From: Streptosporangium subroseum
GTDB lineage: Bacteria; Actinomycetota; Actinomycetes; Streptosporangiales; Streptosporangiaceae
Direction of reading: 5' to 3'
DNA length: 64,000 nt
NCBI RefSeq assembly: GCF_900188345.1
Contig: NZ_FZOD01000042.1
Span: forward strand, 22,325 to 86,324
The position numbers and the translations under genes were made by a program. The notes under the pieces are model-generated. The model had not been told where the DNA came from, searched no databases, and saw only the letters and a list, made by a program, of their open reading frames with translations. Shown piece after piece: positions 26,505 through 33,665 of this stretch; the stretch's first letter is position 1; every line of letters begins with the position of its first letter.

Positions 26505-27529
26505 TGCGGTTCGGCTACTGGATGCCGATTTTCGGTGGATGGCTGCGCAATGTCCCGGACGAGGACATGAGCATCGACTGGTCCTACATCCGCGACCTCG
26601 CCGTCGACGCCGAGGGGCAGGGCTTCGACCTCACCCTGATCGCCGAGCTCAACCTCAACGACATCAAGGGCCACCGCGCGCCCGCCCTCGACTGCTGGAC
26701 CCTGGCACCGGCGATCGCCGCCGTCACCCGGCAGACGGAGCTGATGCTCGCCGTCCGGCCCAACTACCACTCGCCGTCGGCCACGGCCAAGGCCCTGTCC
26801 ACGCTCGACACCATCGCGCCCGGCAGGACCAGCCTCAACGTCGTCTCCTCCTGGTGGAAGGACGAGGCAGCCCAGTACGGTGCCCCGTTCGACGTGCACG
26901 ACGCCCGCTACGCCCGTACCCAGGAGTGGCTGGAGGTCCTGAGCCGGCTGCTCACCGAGGACACGGTGACCCACAACGGCGCCCTGTACAACCTTCAGGG
27001 CACGGTTCTGGAGCCCAAGCCCGCCAGCCGGCCCACCGTCTACATGGGCGGGGAGTCCCCCACCGCGAAGAACCTGATCTCGGCCCAGGGTGACGCCTAC
27101 GTCATGCACGGCGACTCCCCGGAGACCATCGCCGCGAAGATCGCCGACATGCGCGAGCGCCGCCAGGCCCAGAACCTGCCGCCGCTCTCCTTCGGCGTCT
27201 CCGGCTACGTGATCTGCCGCGACACCGAGGAGGAGGCGCAGGCCGAGCTGGAGCGCATCCTGAACGTGCGCTCCTCTCCGGAGGCCTACGCCTCCTACCA
27301 GGACTTCGTCGAGGGCTCCCAGCTGGAGTCGCAGGTCTCGCTGGAGGAGTACAGCGTCTCCAACCGCGGGCTGCGCGCCGGACTGGTCGGCACCCCGGAG
27401 CAGATCATCGCGCGGATCAAGGCGTACGAGGAGGCCGGGGTCGACCTGATGCTGCTCCAGTTCTCACCCCAGCACACGGAGATGGACCGTTTCGGACGCG
27501 AGGTGATCGCCGCCTACCCCCGGGGATAG
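26504..27529 (+). CDS. LLM flavin-dependent oxidoreductase, SsuD/SfnG-like
   Basis: A 341-residue luciferase-like monooxygenase close to alkanesulfonate (SsuD) and dimethylsulfone (SfnG) monooxygenases. Supporting stretches are FGYWMPIFGGWLRNVP, LTLIAELNLNDIKG, MLAVRPNYHSPSATAKALSTLD, GRTSLNVVSSWWKDEA and a C-terminal VGTPEQIIARIKAYEEAGVD. The ATG lies inside the ATP-grasp stop (TGATG), so the two proteins are made together and probably act on one pathway. No sulfonate transporter is present, so a sulfur-scavenging role is not assured. Confidence 0.9.
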   Translation: MRFGYWMPIFGGWLRNVPDEDMSIDWSYIRDLAVDAEGQGFDLTLIAELNLNDIKGHRAPALDCWTLAPAIAAVTRQTELMLAVRPNYHSPSATAKALSTLDTIAPGRTSLNVVSSWWKDEAAQYGAPFDVHDARYARTQEWLEVLSRLLTEDTVTHNGALYNLQGTVLEPKPASRPTVYMGGESPTAKNLISAQGDAYVMHGDSPETIAAKIADMRERRQAQNLPPLSFGVSGYVICRDTEEEAQAELERILNVRSSPEAYASYQDFVEGSQLESQVSLEEYSVSNRGLRAGLVGTPEQIIARIKAYEEAGVDLMLLQFSPQHTEMDRFGREVIAAYPRG

Positions 27530-27551
27530 GCGAGCGCCCGTCGTGATGTGC

Positions 27552-27593
27552 CCGGCCCCACCGTCGAACGCGCGGTGGGGCCGGTTCTTTTTG
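27552..27593 (+). terminator. Intrinsic terminator after the LLM gene
   Basis: CCGGCCCCACCG and CGGTGGGGCCGG make a 12-bp stem with a 9-base loop, followed by TTCTTTTTG. It separates the oxidoreductase operon from the leader/tRNA unit. Confidence 0.9.
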
Positions 27594-27644
27594 CCAGGTC
27601 CGCAGAAAACGCGTTGCGGCCGGTTCCCGAAGTCCGGCATTCTC

Positions 27645-27678
27645 GACCTAAGCCAGTCGAGTACCTACGCCGGTCGAG
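27645..27678. repeat. 17-bp tandem repeat ahead of the leader peptide
   Basis: GACCTAAGCCAGTCGAG and TACCTACGCCGGTCGAG are adjacent and identical at 14 of 17 positions. The first copy, with the base before it, also forms CTCGAC-N8-GTCGAG. It could be a paired activator or repressor site for the leader transcript. Confidence 0.6.
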
Positions 27679-27695
27679 CTTCACGAGGAGGGGTC

Positions 27696-27776
27696 ATGCG
27701 TCGTCATCACGGTCGAAACCACCGCACCATGCGTGTTCATCGCCGTGTGCGCATGCCCTGGGAGGCTCGCGTGTGA
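27696..27776 (+). CDS. Arg/His/Met-rich 26-residue leader peptide
   Basis: A short ORF with a strong GAGGAGGGG ribosome site six bases before ATG. It encodes 26 residues, opening MRRHHGRNHRTMRVHRRVR and ending MPWEARV: nine Arg (four CGT, four CGC, one CGA), four His and three Met. Its TGA lies in a small hairpin (GTGACG/CGTCAC, 27773-27789), and an intrinsic terminator starts 18 bases after the stop. This layout is that of a translational attenuator sensing charged tRNA or ribosome stalling. The genes behind the terminator are tRNA-like with Met, Arg and His anticodons. An antibiotic-sensing leader whose resistance gene was lost is the main alternative. Confidence 0.65.
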   Translation: MRRHHGRNHRTMRVHRRVRMPWEARV

Positions 27777-27794
27777 CGTCCGCCGTCACGACGC

Positions 27795-27832
27795 GAGCCG
27801 TCTCGGACCACAGGGTCCGGGGCGGCTCTTTC
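27795..27832 (+). terminator. Attenuator-like intrinsic terminator
   Basis: A continuous 15-bp stem with two G-T pairs: GAGCCGTCTCGGACC, loop ACAG, GGTCCGGGGCGGCTC, followed by TTTCCTTT. It lies between the leader peptide and the first tRNA gene and would stop transcription before the tRNAs unless melted. The 12-base unit TTCCTTTGGAGC is then duplicated in tandem (27830-27853). Confidence 0.8.
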
Positions 27833-27850
27833 CTTTGGAGCTTCCTTTGG

Positions 27851-27923
27851 AGCGGGTGAGGGCGCTGGTGTGCTCGGCGGTTTCATAAGCCGTTGTGGGC
27901 GGGTTCGATTCCCGCACCCGCTA
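27851..27923 (+). tRNA. tRNA-Met-like (CAT anticodon), divergent
   Basis: The 73-base cloverleaf folds with acceptor AGCGGGT/ACCCGCT, D-stem GGGC/GCTC, anticodon stem GCGGT/GCCGT with loop TTCATAA, and T-arm GCGGG-TTCGATT-CCCGC. Position 8 is G and position 14 is G instead of the near-universal U8/A14 pair, and the last D-loop base is T rather than A21. CCA is not encoded. The anticodon CAT could read AUG (Met) or, if modified, AUA (Ile). It may be a degenerate or specialised tRNA. Confidence 0.7.
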
Positions 27924-27927
27924 CCCA

Positions 27928-28000
27928 ACCTCTGTGGCGCAGTGGAGAGCGCGCCCGCTTGCGGAGCGGGAGGTCGCCGGTTCGATTCCGGCCAGAGGTG
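27928..28000 (+). tRNA. tRNA-Arg (GCG anticodon)
   Basis: A 73-base cloverleaf with acceptor ACCTCTG/CAGAGGT, D-stem GCGC/GCGC, anticodon stem CCCGC/GCGGG with loop TTGCGGA, and T-arm GCCGG-TTCGATT-CCGGC. U8, A14 and the D-loop GG are normal. Anticodon GCG pairs with CGC and, by wobble, CGU. Bacteria normally read these codons with an inosine-modified ACG anticodon, so GCG is unusual. The discriminator is G and CCA is not encoded. It begins only four bases after the previous tRNA. Confidence 0.78.
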
Positions 28001-28002
28001 CT

Positions 28003-28076
28003 GCGGCCGATCCCGAAGTGGACGAGGGACCGGGTTGTGATCCTGGTGCAAGCGGGTTCGAGTCCCGCCGGCCGCC
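28003..28076 (+). tRNA. tRNA-His-like (GTG anticodon), divergent
   Basis: Folds with a perfect acceptor GCGGCCG/CGGCCGC, anticodon stem CCGGG/CCTGG with loop TTGTGAT, T-arm GCGGG-TTCGAGT-CCCGC and discriminator C followed by an encoded CCA (28077-28079). The His-typical C73 is present, but base -1 is T instead of the G expected for tRNA-His, position 8 is A, and the D-stem is only CCC/GGG. Identity as His rests on the anticodon and C73. It lies two bases after tRNA-Arg. Confidence 0.68.
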
Positions 28077-28643
28077 CCACGTCAGTGAACTTTTTTCATC
28101 CTCGGTCGGCCTGTGCGACGCGGTGGTTTTGAAGGACGGCGATGGCCTTACACAGGTGGCAGGCGGACCAGGCCGGCGACATGGTTCGGCGTTGAACGCG
28201 ACGCATCAACGGCCACGCGATGGAAACAGCATCCGAAGCCCCTCGTTGTGACGGACCTGATTGTAATGATCAACCCGTCTACCAGGGGCTTCTTCACGTC
28301 GTCAAGCGAATGCCGACCTTTCGGTCATGCTGTGACCAGCGGTTCGCCGCCCGGAGATGAAAAAGGCTTACCGGGTACGGGGTATCGCGTATGCGCAACA
28401 TCAATTTTTCATCCACAGGCACGCTTTAGAGTCGTATCTCGTGTCAGGGAATCGGAGGGCGCCCAAATTTCTCGACGCACCCGTACTCTCGCGAGAGCGA
28501 CATCCTTGTGGCGCGAGAGAAGGCGGCGGTTCCACCCGATTCCTATATGGAAATTCGTCACGCTGAGAAAAGGCGCTCCGCAGCTTGCGGGGCGCCCTCT
28601 TGATGGCCGGATACCACGGTGCGATATGCATCGGAGAAGGTGA
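28077..28643. other. Intergenic region, 567 bp
   Basis: No gene is supported. The tRNA array is followed by CTTTTTTC at about 28090. A 12-bp palindrome CTCTCGCGAGAG lies at 28486-28497. A terminator-like hairpin lies at 28572-28596. Overlapping short frames of 55-70 codons near 28360-28600 lack ribosome sites and recognisable motifs; they could be relics. Confidence 0.5.
28572..28596 (+). terminator. Terminator-like hairpin upstream of the secreted protein
   Basis: GGCGCTCCGC-AGCTT-GCGGGGCGCC folds into a 10-bp stem (one T-G pair), preceded by GAAAA and followed by CTCTTGATG. It may end an unrecognised upstream transcript or act as a 5' regulatory element. Confidence 0.5.
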
Positions 28644-29009
28644 GTGAGAGACGTGGGACCAAAAAGCTTCGCTAAAAAATTCGTTGTCGCGACGGCGATG
28701 GCCGCCGCAGGTGTGAGCCTTATTGTGCAACCCGCTTCGGCCGCAACCACTATCAACTTCGAGAGCGCCCAGGGTCAGTTCGACAACAACCCAGGTAGGG
28801 GGCAGAGCTGGGTATGGGTCTCCGCAGGCGGAAACAACGCCAATTACTCGGCCAGGACCGAGTACCAGTTCTACAACGGTGCAACCGGTAGCATCACGGC
28901 TTATCAGGGCCAGGCCGCCAGCAAGGATCCGGGTCAGGACATCTGGCGAATCCGGGTCTGCGTCACCCGGTGGTCCGGCACCATTGCCTGGTGCTCGAAC
29001 TGGAGCTGA
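28644..29009 (+). CDS. Small secreted protein of unknown function
   Basis: A 121-residue preprotein. Residues 8-34 form a Sec signal (KSFAKKFVVATAMAAAGVSL then IVQPASAA) with cleavage after ASA. The mature ~88 residues are rich in Asn, Gly, Trp and Tyr (FDNNPGRGQSWVWVSAGGNN) and carry two cysteines near the end (RVCVTRW, IAWCSNW) that could form a disulfide. I do not recognise the family. GTG 28644 is preceded by GGAGAAGG; GTG 28653 has better spacing. A strong terminator follows it, so it is monocistronic. Confidence 0.75.
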   Translation: MRDVGPKSFAKKFVVATAMAAAGVSLIVQPASAATTINFESAQGQFDNNPGRGQSWVWVSAGGNNANYSARTEYQFYNGATGSITAYQGQAASKDPGQDIWRIRVCVTRWSGTIAWCSNWS

Positions 29010-29036
29010 TTTAGCTTGATCGCTTAAAGTTTTCAT

Positions 29037-29072
29037 GAGGCCCGTCGATGCCAGCCTGCGTCGACGGGCCTC
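29037..29072 (+). terminator. Terminator of the small secreted protein gene
   Basis: GAGGCCCGTCGA and TCGACGGGCCTC form a perfect 12-bp stem around a 12-base loop, 28 bases after the stop codon, followed by AATCGTTGAATCTTTTTC. Confidence 0.8.
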
Positions 29073-29341
29073 AATCGTTGAATCTTTTTCATCCCGCCTC
29101 GCGCATGTGAAGCGTGAGGACGGCTTTGACCAACCGACCTGCGCGAAGAGGACAGCAGCGGAGTTTTCACCGGATGCGCCGGGTCTTCAGTACGGCAACC
29201 GGCGGATGAGGCCCCAGATTCGGGCCGCCTTGAGGTCATGAACCGAACCGGGCAGAGCACCAGAGGTCCGGAGCGGGGTGCCGCCCGAAGCGCCTGATCG
29301 AGCGTGGGCGAGGCGAAACGGCCCCGTTTTCAGCTAGTTTC

Positions 29342-29352
29342 CGAAAGTTTCG
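29342..29352. promoter_or_regulatory. Candidate xylan operator CGAAAGTTTCG
   Basis: Exactly the reverse complement of CGAAACTTTCG, the element reported to control xylanase genes in Streptomyces. It lies 137 bases before the glucuronoyl esterase start, which fits a xylan-responsive enzyme. It is upstream of the TTGACA hexamer, so its mode of action is unclear. Confidence 0.55.
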
Positions 29353-29488
29353 ATATCAGCGAAGATGTATATCCAGTTCAGAGATACAGAGAAAAACTCA
29401 ACTCTGAAATATTTTGATATATGCGTTGACATGTTTCGAACGGATTCCCAGACTGATCGCCAACACCCCACCCGAAGGGAGAGCCCTA

Positions 29489-31720
29489 GTGATCATCAGC
29501 TTGGGCCGCTCTAAGATCCGTTCGACGGTCGTCGCGCTGGCGGTGGCAACGGTGCTCTCTGTCACTGGAGCGGCAACGGTCGTAGCCGCCGAGGCCGCCA
29601 CGCTTCCCGCAACCGGTGCGGCAACGGTGGTCACCGCCCAGGCCTCCGCGCTTGCCGCACCCGGCATCGAGGACGAGGGCGCCGACTGCGTGGTGCCCGC
29701 CCTGCCCGACGCGGGATCCCTGCCCACCAACGCCATGCTCCCCGACCCCTTCAAAAAGCTCAACGGCACCCGCATCTCCACCACCTCCGAATGGCGCTGC
29801 CGCCGCGAGGAGATCAAGAAGCTGGCCGAGAAGTTCGTCTACGGCGAAAAGCCCCCCAAGCCGGCCACCGTCACCGGGACGGTCTCCAACACCAACATCA
29901 CCGTGAACGTCAACCACAACGGCAGAAGCTCCAGCTTCTCCGCCGGCGTGCAGCTGCCCAGCGGCACCGGCCCCTTCCCCGCCGTGGTGGTGCTGGGCGG
30001 ATTCGGCGCCGACACGGCCGCCATCCGAGCCGCCGGCGCCGCCGTCATCAACTACGACCCCTACGCGGTCGGACGCGAGGGCACCCCGCGTAACAACAAA
30101 CAGGGCGCCTTCTACAGCATCTACGGCGCCACCTCCAGCACCGGACTGCTCATGGCCTGGTCCTGGGGGGTCAGCCGGATCATCGACGTCATCGAACAAT
30201 CCAACGGCACCATCCTGCGCGCCGACGCCACCGGCGTCACCGGCTGCTCCCGCTTCGGCAAGGGCGCCTTCGTCATCGGCGCCTTCGACCAGCGCATCGC
30301 GCTGACCATGCCGATCGAGTCCGGCAGCGCCGGCGCCCCCATCTTCCGCGGCATCCCCGGCGAAGGCGCGCAAAGCCTCAGCAGCGCCTATGGCGAACAA
30401 CCCTGGCTGGGCGACGCGTTCTCCACCTTCACCGGCAACCCCAACCGGCTGCCGATCGACACCCACGAAATCGTGGCCATGTTCGCCCCCCGCGGCCTGT
30501 TCATCATGGACAACCCGCACATCGCCAACCTCGGCCCCCGCTCGGCCGGCGTCGCGGCCCTGGGCGGCGCGGAGGTCTACAAGGCCCTCGGCGCCGCGGG
30601 CAACATCACCTACTGGTCCGATATCCAAGACGGTAACCACTGCGCCAACCGCGCCGAGTGGCGCACCCCGCTGCAGCAGAACATCCAGAAGTTTCTGGTG
30701 AAGACCGGTAGCGCCGCCGGTTCGATCCGGATCGCCGCCAAGGCGCAGGGCAATCTGGCGCAGTGGAGAGACTGGCAGACTCCCACCCTCGGCAGTTCCA
30801 GCGACACCATCCCGCCGAGCACGCCGGGCACCCCGGCCGCGTCCACCGTGACCGCCACCGGCGCCACGCTGACCTGGGCCGCGTCCACCGACCAGGGTGG
30901 TTCCGGCCTGGCCGGCTACAACGTCTACCGCGAGCAGGGCACCACCGACCCGCAACTCGGCCAGCCCACCACCAACTCGATCATCCTCACCGGGCTGACC
31001 GCGAACACCCAGTACCAGGTGTACGTGCAGGCACGGGACACCGCGGGCAACCTGTCCGGCAACTCGCAGCCGGTCACGTTCACCACGACCACCGGCGGTG
31101 GTGGTGACACCTCGCCTCCGACGGCCCCGGCCGGCTTGGCGGCCTCGGCCACCACGTCCACGGGCACCACCCTGAGCTGGACGGCCTCCACCGACGACAC
31201 CGGCGTCGCCGGCTACGACGTCCTGCGCGCGCCCGGCGCGAGCGGTGGCACGTTCACCCAGGTCGCCACCTCGGCCACGACCTCGTTCGGCGACACGGGC
31301 CTGACCCCGAGCACCGTCTACCGCTACCAGGTCAGGGCACGAGACGCGGCGGGCAACGTCTCGCCGGTCTCCAACACCGCGGAGGTCACCACCCAGCCCG
31401 GCACGTCCACCGGAACCTGCACGGCCGTTCCGACCGTGCAGACCCAGTGGAGCACCGGGTACGTCATCCAGCCGCTGACCATCACCAACACCGGCACCTC
31501 GGCGATCACCGGCTGGACGGTCACCTTCACGCTGCCGGCCGGGCACACGATGACCGGCTCGTGGAACGGCACGGCCACCGTCAGCGGGCAGACCGTGACC
31601 ATCAGGAACGCCACCCACAACGGCTCTCTCGCCCCCGGCGCCGCCACCGCCGGCGTCGGCTTCCAGGTGAGCCGCCCGAACGGCAACACCTCACTTCCAT
31701 CCGGATACACCTGCGCCTGA
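29489..31720 (+). CDS. Secreted CE15 glucuronoyl esterase with two FN3 domains and CBM2
   Basis: A 743-residue modular exoenzyme. A long signal region (residues 1-40) leads to a CE15 catalytic domain (~55-420) with nucleophile Ser254 in GCSRFGKG, Glu277 in MPIESGSAG and His384 in DGNHCANR. Then come two fibronectin-III domains (~435-530 and ~540-635), each ending in a Gly/Thr linker, and a C-terminal cellulose-binding CBM2 (WSTGYVIQPLTITNTG to SLPSGYTCA). CE15 enzymes cut ester bonds between lignin alcohols and 4-O-methylglucuronic acid on xylan. GTG 29489 has a GAAGGGAGAG site. A xylan operator-like motif lies upstream. Confidence 0.9.
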   Translation: MIISLGRSKIRSTVVALAVATVLSVTGAATVVAAEAATLPATGAATVVTAQASALAAPGIEDEGADCVVPALPDAGSLPTNAMLPDPFKKLNGTRISTTSEWRCRREEIKKLAEKFVYGEKPPKPATVTGTVSNTNITVNVNHNGRSSSFSAGVQLPSGTGPFPAVVVLGGFGADTAAIRAAGAAVINYDPYAVGREGTPRNNKQGAFYSIYGATSSTGLLMAWSWGVSRIIDVIEQSNGTILRADATGVTGCSRFGKGAFVIGAFDQRIALTMPIESGSAGAPIFRGIPGEGAQSLSSAYGEQPWLGDAFSTFTGNPNRLPIDTHEIVAMFAPRGLFIMDNPHIANLGPRSAGVAALGGAEVYKALGAAGNITYWSDIQDGNHCANRAEWRTPLQQNIQKFLVKTGSAAGSIRIAAKAQGNLAQWRDWQTPTLGSSSDTIPPSTPGTPAASTVTATGATLTWAASTDQGGSGLAGYNVYREQGTTDPQLGQPTTNSIILTGLTANTQYQVYVQARDTAGNLSGNSQPVTFTTTTGGGGDTSPPTAPAGLAASATTSTGTTLSWTASTDDTGVAGYDVLRAPGASGGTFTQVATSATTSFGDTGLTPSTVYRYQVRARDAAGNVSPVSNTAEVTTQPGTSTGTCTAVPTVQTQWSTGYVIQPLTITNTGTSAITGWTVTFTLPAGHTMTGSWNGTATVSGQTVTIRNATHNGSLAPGAATAGVGFQVSRPNGNTSLPSGYTCA

Positions 31721-31730
31721 CAGCCGGCAC

Positions 31731-31769
31731 TCCCCGGTCCACCCATCCCTTGTGCAGGTGGACCGGGGA
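31731..31769. terminator. Bidirectional terminator between convergent genes
   Basis: TCCCCGGTCCACC and GGTGGACCGGGGA form a 13-bp stem with a 13-base loop, between the esterase stop and the HxlR gene end. Confidence 0.75.
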
Positions 31770-31770
31770 T

Positions 31771-32220
31771 CTAGCGCGTCACCTTGTTGACGGCGGTGTC
31801 ATCGGGGTCGAGCAGCCGACCGTCCGCGGAGCGGATCTCCAGCATGCGCAGAGGCTGCCCACGCCGGCGGTCGATCATCTCCGAATGCGGTTCGTCGGGC
31901 TCGAAGAAGTGCCCCTCGCCCCACTGCCGCAGCGCCACGATGACGGGGAAGAGGTCTTTGCCCTTCGGTGTCAGAACGTACTCGTGGTAGGAACTGCCGT
32001 CGGAGGCCGGGACGACGTCGAGGATGCCGCCGGCGACCAAGACGCGCAGACGCGTGGTGAGGATGTTCTTGGCGACGCCGAGGCTGCGCTGGAACTCTCC
32101 GAAGCGACGACTGCCGTCAAACGCGTCACGCACGATCAACAGGGACCACCAGTCGCCGATCGCGTCGACTGATCGCGCGACGGGACAGTCACTGTCGTTG
32201 AAACGCGTCCGCCTCACCAT
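31771..32220 (-). CDS. HxlR-family transcriptional regulator
   Basis: A 149-residue winged-helix regulator. The HxlR signature is CPVARSVDAIGDWWSLLIVRDAFDGSRRFGEFQRSLGVAKNILTTRL, including the conserved N-terminal Cys, followed by the wing YHEYVLTPKGKDLFPVIVALRQWGEGH. It is divergent from an MFS transporter with 66 bases between starts. That gap holds a long inverted repeat, so it most likely represses the transporter and itself. HxlR proteins often sense oxidants or electrophiles through that cysteine. Confidence 0.92.
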   Translation of the reverse strand: MVRRTRFNDSDCPVARSVDAIGDWWSLLIVRDAFDGSRRFGEFQRSLGVAKNILTTRLRVLVAGGILDVVPASDGSSYHEYVLTPKGKDLFPVIVALRQWGEGHFFEPDEPHSEMIDRRRGQPLRMLEIRSADGRLLDPDDTAVNKVTR

Positions 32221-32251
32221 GGCGCCCTCCCATTTACTTTGGTTGCAACAT

Positions 32252-32283
32252 GCTACCAGAACGGTTACCGTCCATCTGGTAGC
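32252..32283. promoter_or_regulatory. Nested inverted repeats, HxlR operator candidate
   Basis: GCTACCAGA (32252-32260) and TCTGGTAGC (32275-32283) form a perfect 9-bp inverted repeat. A second palindrome, ACGGT-T-ACCGT (32261-32271), sits inside it. Both lie between the divergent HxlR and MFS starts. Confidence 0.7.
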
Positions 32284-32286
32284 AAG

Positions 32287-33552
32287 ATGAAACCAATCTC
32301 TGGGGGACGCCGAGTGGCCGGCAACAACGGGACCACAGCACCGAGGACCGCGAGCACGGACGAGGGGGCTGCCGGCCTCGCGTTACCCCGAGGCATCACC
32401 CTGCTCTTCGCCGTCGCCTGCGGGACCGCGGTGGCCAACGTCTACTTCGCGCAGCCCCTCCTGGTGACGCTGGGCCGCGACTTCGCGATCAGCCCGGCGA
32501 CGCTCGGTGCCGTCGTCACCCTCACCCAGCTTGGTTACGGGCTGGGGCTCTTCTTCATCGTGCCGCTGGGCGACCTGCTCGACCGCAGACGCCTCATCGT
32601 GATGCAGCTGCTCCTGCTGGCGGCGGCGCTGACGGTGGTCGGCACCGCCGCCATCGCGGCGCTCCTGCTTGCGGGCATGGCCGCCGTGGGGCTCCTCGCG
32701 GTGGTGACCCAGACGTTGGTGGCCTTCGCCGCGTCGCTCGCCCCACCGGCGCAACGCGGACGTGTCGTCGGCCTCGTGACCAGCGGCGTGGTCACCGGAA
32801 TCCTGCTCGCCCGCACCGTATCCGGCCTCCTGGCCGACCTCGCCGGCTGGCGCTCCGTCTACCTCGCCTCGGCGGCCCTCACCTGCGCGCTCGCCCTGGC
32901 GCTGCACCACGCCCTGCCGCCCCGCACCACCGCCGCACCGTCCATGCGCTACGGACAGCTCCTGCGCTCCACGCTCACGCTGTTCGCGCAGGAGCGCCTC
33001 CTGCGGCTCCGCGCCCTGCTCGCCCTGCTCATCTTCGCCGCCTTCAGCACCCTGTGGAGCTGCATCGCCCTGCCGCTGAGCGCGCCTCCGCTGTCTCTGT
33101 CCCACACGGCGATCGGCGCGTTCGGACTGGCGGGAGCCGCGGGCGCCCTGGCCGCGACCGCGGCCGGCCGCCTCAACGATCGCGGACTCTCCCAGAGGAC
33201 CACCGGCATCGGCCTGACCCTGCTCGCCGCCTCGTGGCTGCCCCTGGCCTTCGCCCGGCAGTCACTGTGGGCGCTGGCGGTCGGTGTGATCGTCCTCGAC
33301 CTCGCCGTGCAGGCGGTCCACGTCACCAACCAGAACCTGATCTACGCACTTCGCCCGGACGCGGGCAGCCGGCTGATCGGCGGCTACATGGTCTTCTACT
33401 CGCTCGGCAGCGCCTTCGGAGCCATAGCCTCGACCGCTCTCTACGCGGCGGCCGGCTGGGGTGCCGTGTGCGCGCTGGGTGCCGCGATCAGCTGTCTCGC
33501 GCTCCTCCTGTGGGCAGGCACGCGGCGCCGTACCCCGGCCGCCGCCGGCTGA
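32287..33552 (+). CDS. MFS transporter, DHA1-like
   Basis: A 421-residue, 12-segment major facilitator. Its N-terminus ANVYFAQPLLVTLGRDFAISPATLGAVVTLTQLGYGLGLFFIVPLGDLLDRRRLIVMQL carries the loop 2-3 motif (GDLLDRRR) of drug:H+ antiporters and matches the YgaY/sugar-efflux-like subgroup. It is predicted to export a small compound across the cytoplasmic membrane. ATG 32287 was chosen, though it lies inside the inverted-repeat zone, four bases past its right arm. Control by the adjacent HxlR regulator is inferred from the arrangement. Confidence 0.9.
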   Translation: MKPISGGRRVAGNNGTTAPRTASTDEGAAGLALPRGITLLFAVACGTAVANVYFAQPLLVTLGRDFAISPATLGAVVTLTQLGYGLGLFFIVPLGDLLDRRRLIVMQLLLLAAALTVVGTAAIAALLLAGMAAVGLLAVVTQTLVAFAASLAPPAQRGRVVGLVTSGVVTGILLARTVSGLLADLAGWRSVYLASAALTCALALALHHALPPRTTAAPSMRYGQLLRSTLTLFAQERLLRLRALLALLIFAAFSTLWSCIALPLSAPPLSLSHTAIGAFGLAGAAGALAATAAGRLNDRGLSQRTTGIGLTLLAASWLPLAFARQSLWALAVGVIVLDLAVQAVHVTNQNLIYALRPDAGSRLIGGYMVFYSLGSAFGAIASTALYAAAGWGAVCALGAAISCLALLLWAGTRRRTPAAAG

Positions 33553-33665
33553 ACAGGCCGGCCGTGCCCCCGGTCGAAGATCGAGAAGGAGTTCGGCGGA
33601 TTCACTCGTCCCCGCTCGCCTGCGGCGAGTGGAGGTTCCCGCGGTGACGCCCTCGACCGTCGGTC

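Larger units (their letters stand above)
29010..29488. other. Intergenic region, 479 bp
   Basis: Holds the terminator at 29037-29072, the candidate xylan operator at 29342-29352, a TTGACA hexamer at 29426-29431 that could be the -35 element of the esterase gene, and otherwise no supported gene. The last 150 bases are markedly AT-rich, as expected for a promoter. Confidence 0.6.

Noticed and set aside
27737..28080. Minus-strand small proteins containing ESNRRP- and GNRTRP-like stretches
   Set aside because: These are the usual spurious translations of antisense tRNA genes.
28113..28643. 176-codon plus-strand frame after the tRNAs
   Set aside because: No ribosome site, no homology, Arg-rich translation that contains a terminator hairpin.
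29486..31618. 710-codon minus-strand frame over the CE15 esterase
   Set aside because: Antisense of a modular enzyme with catalytic triad, FN3 and CBM2 domains; low-complexity Gly/Val/Asp translation.
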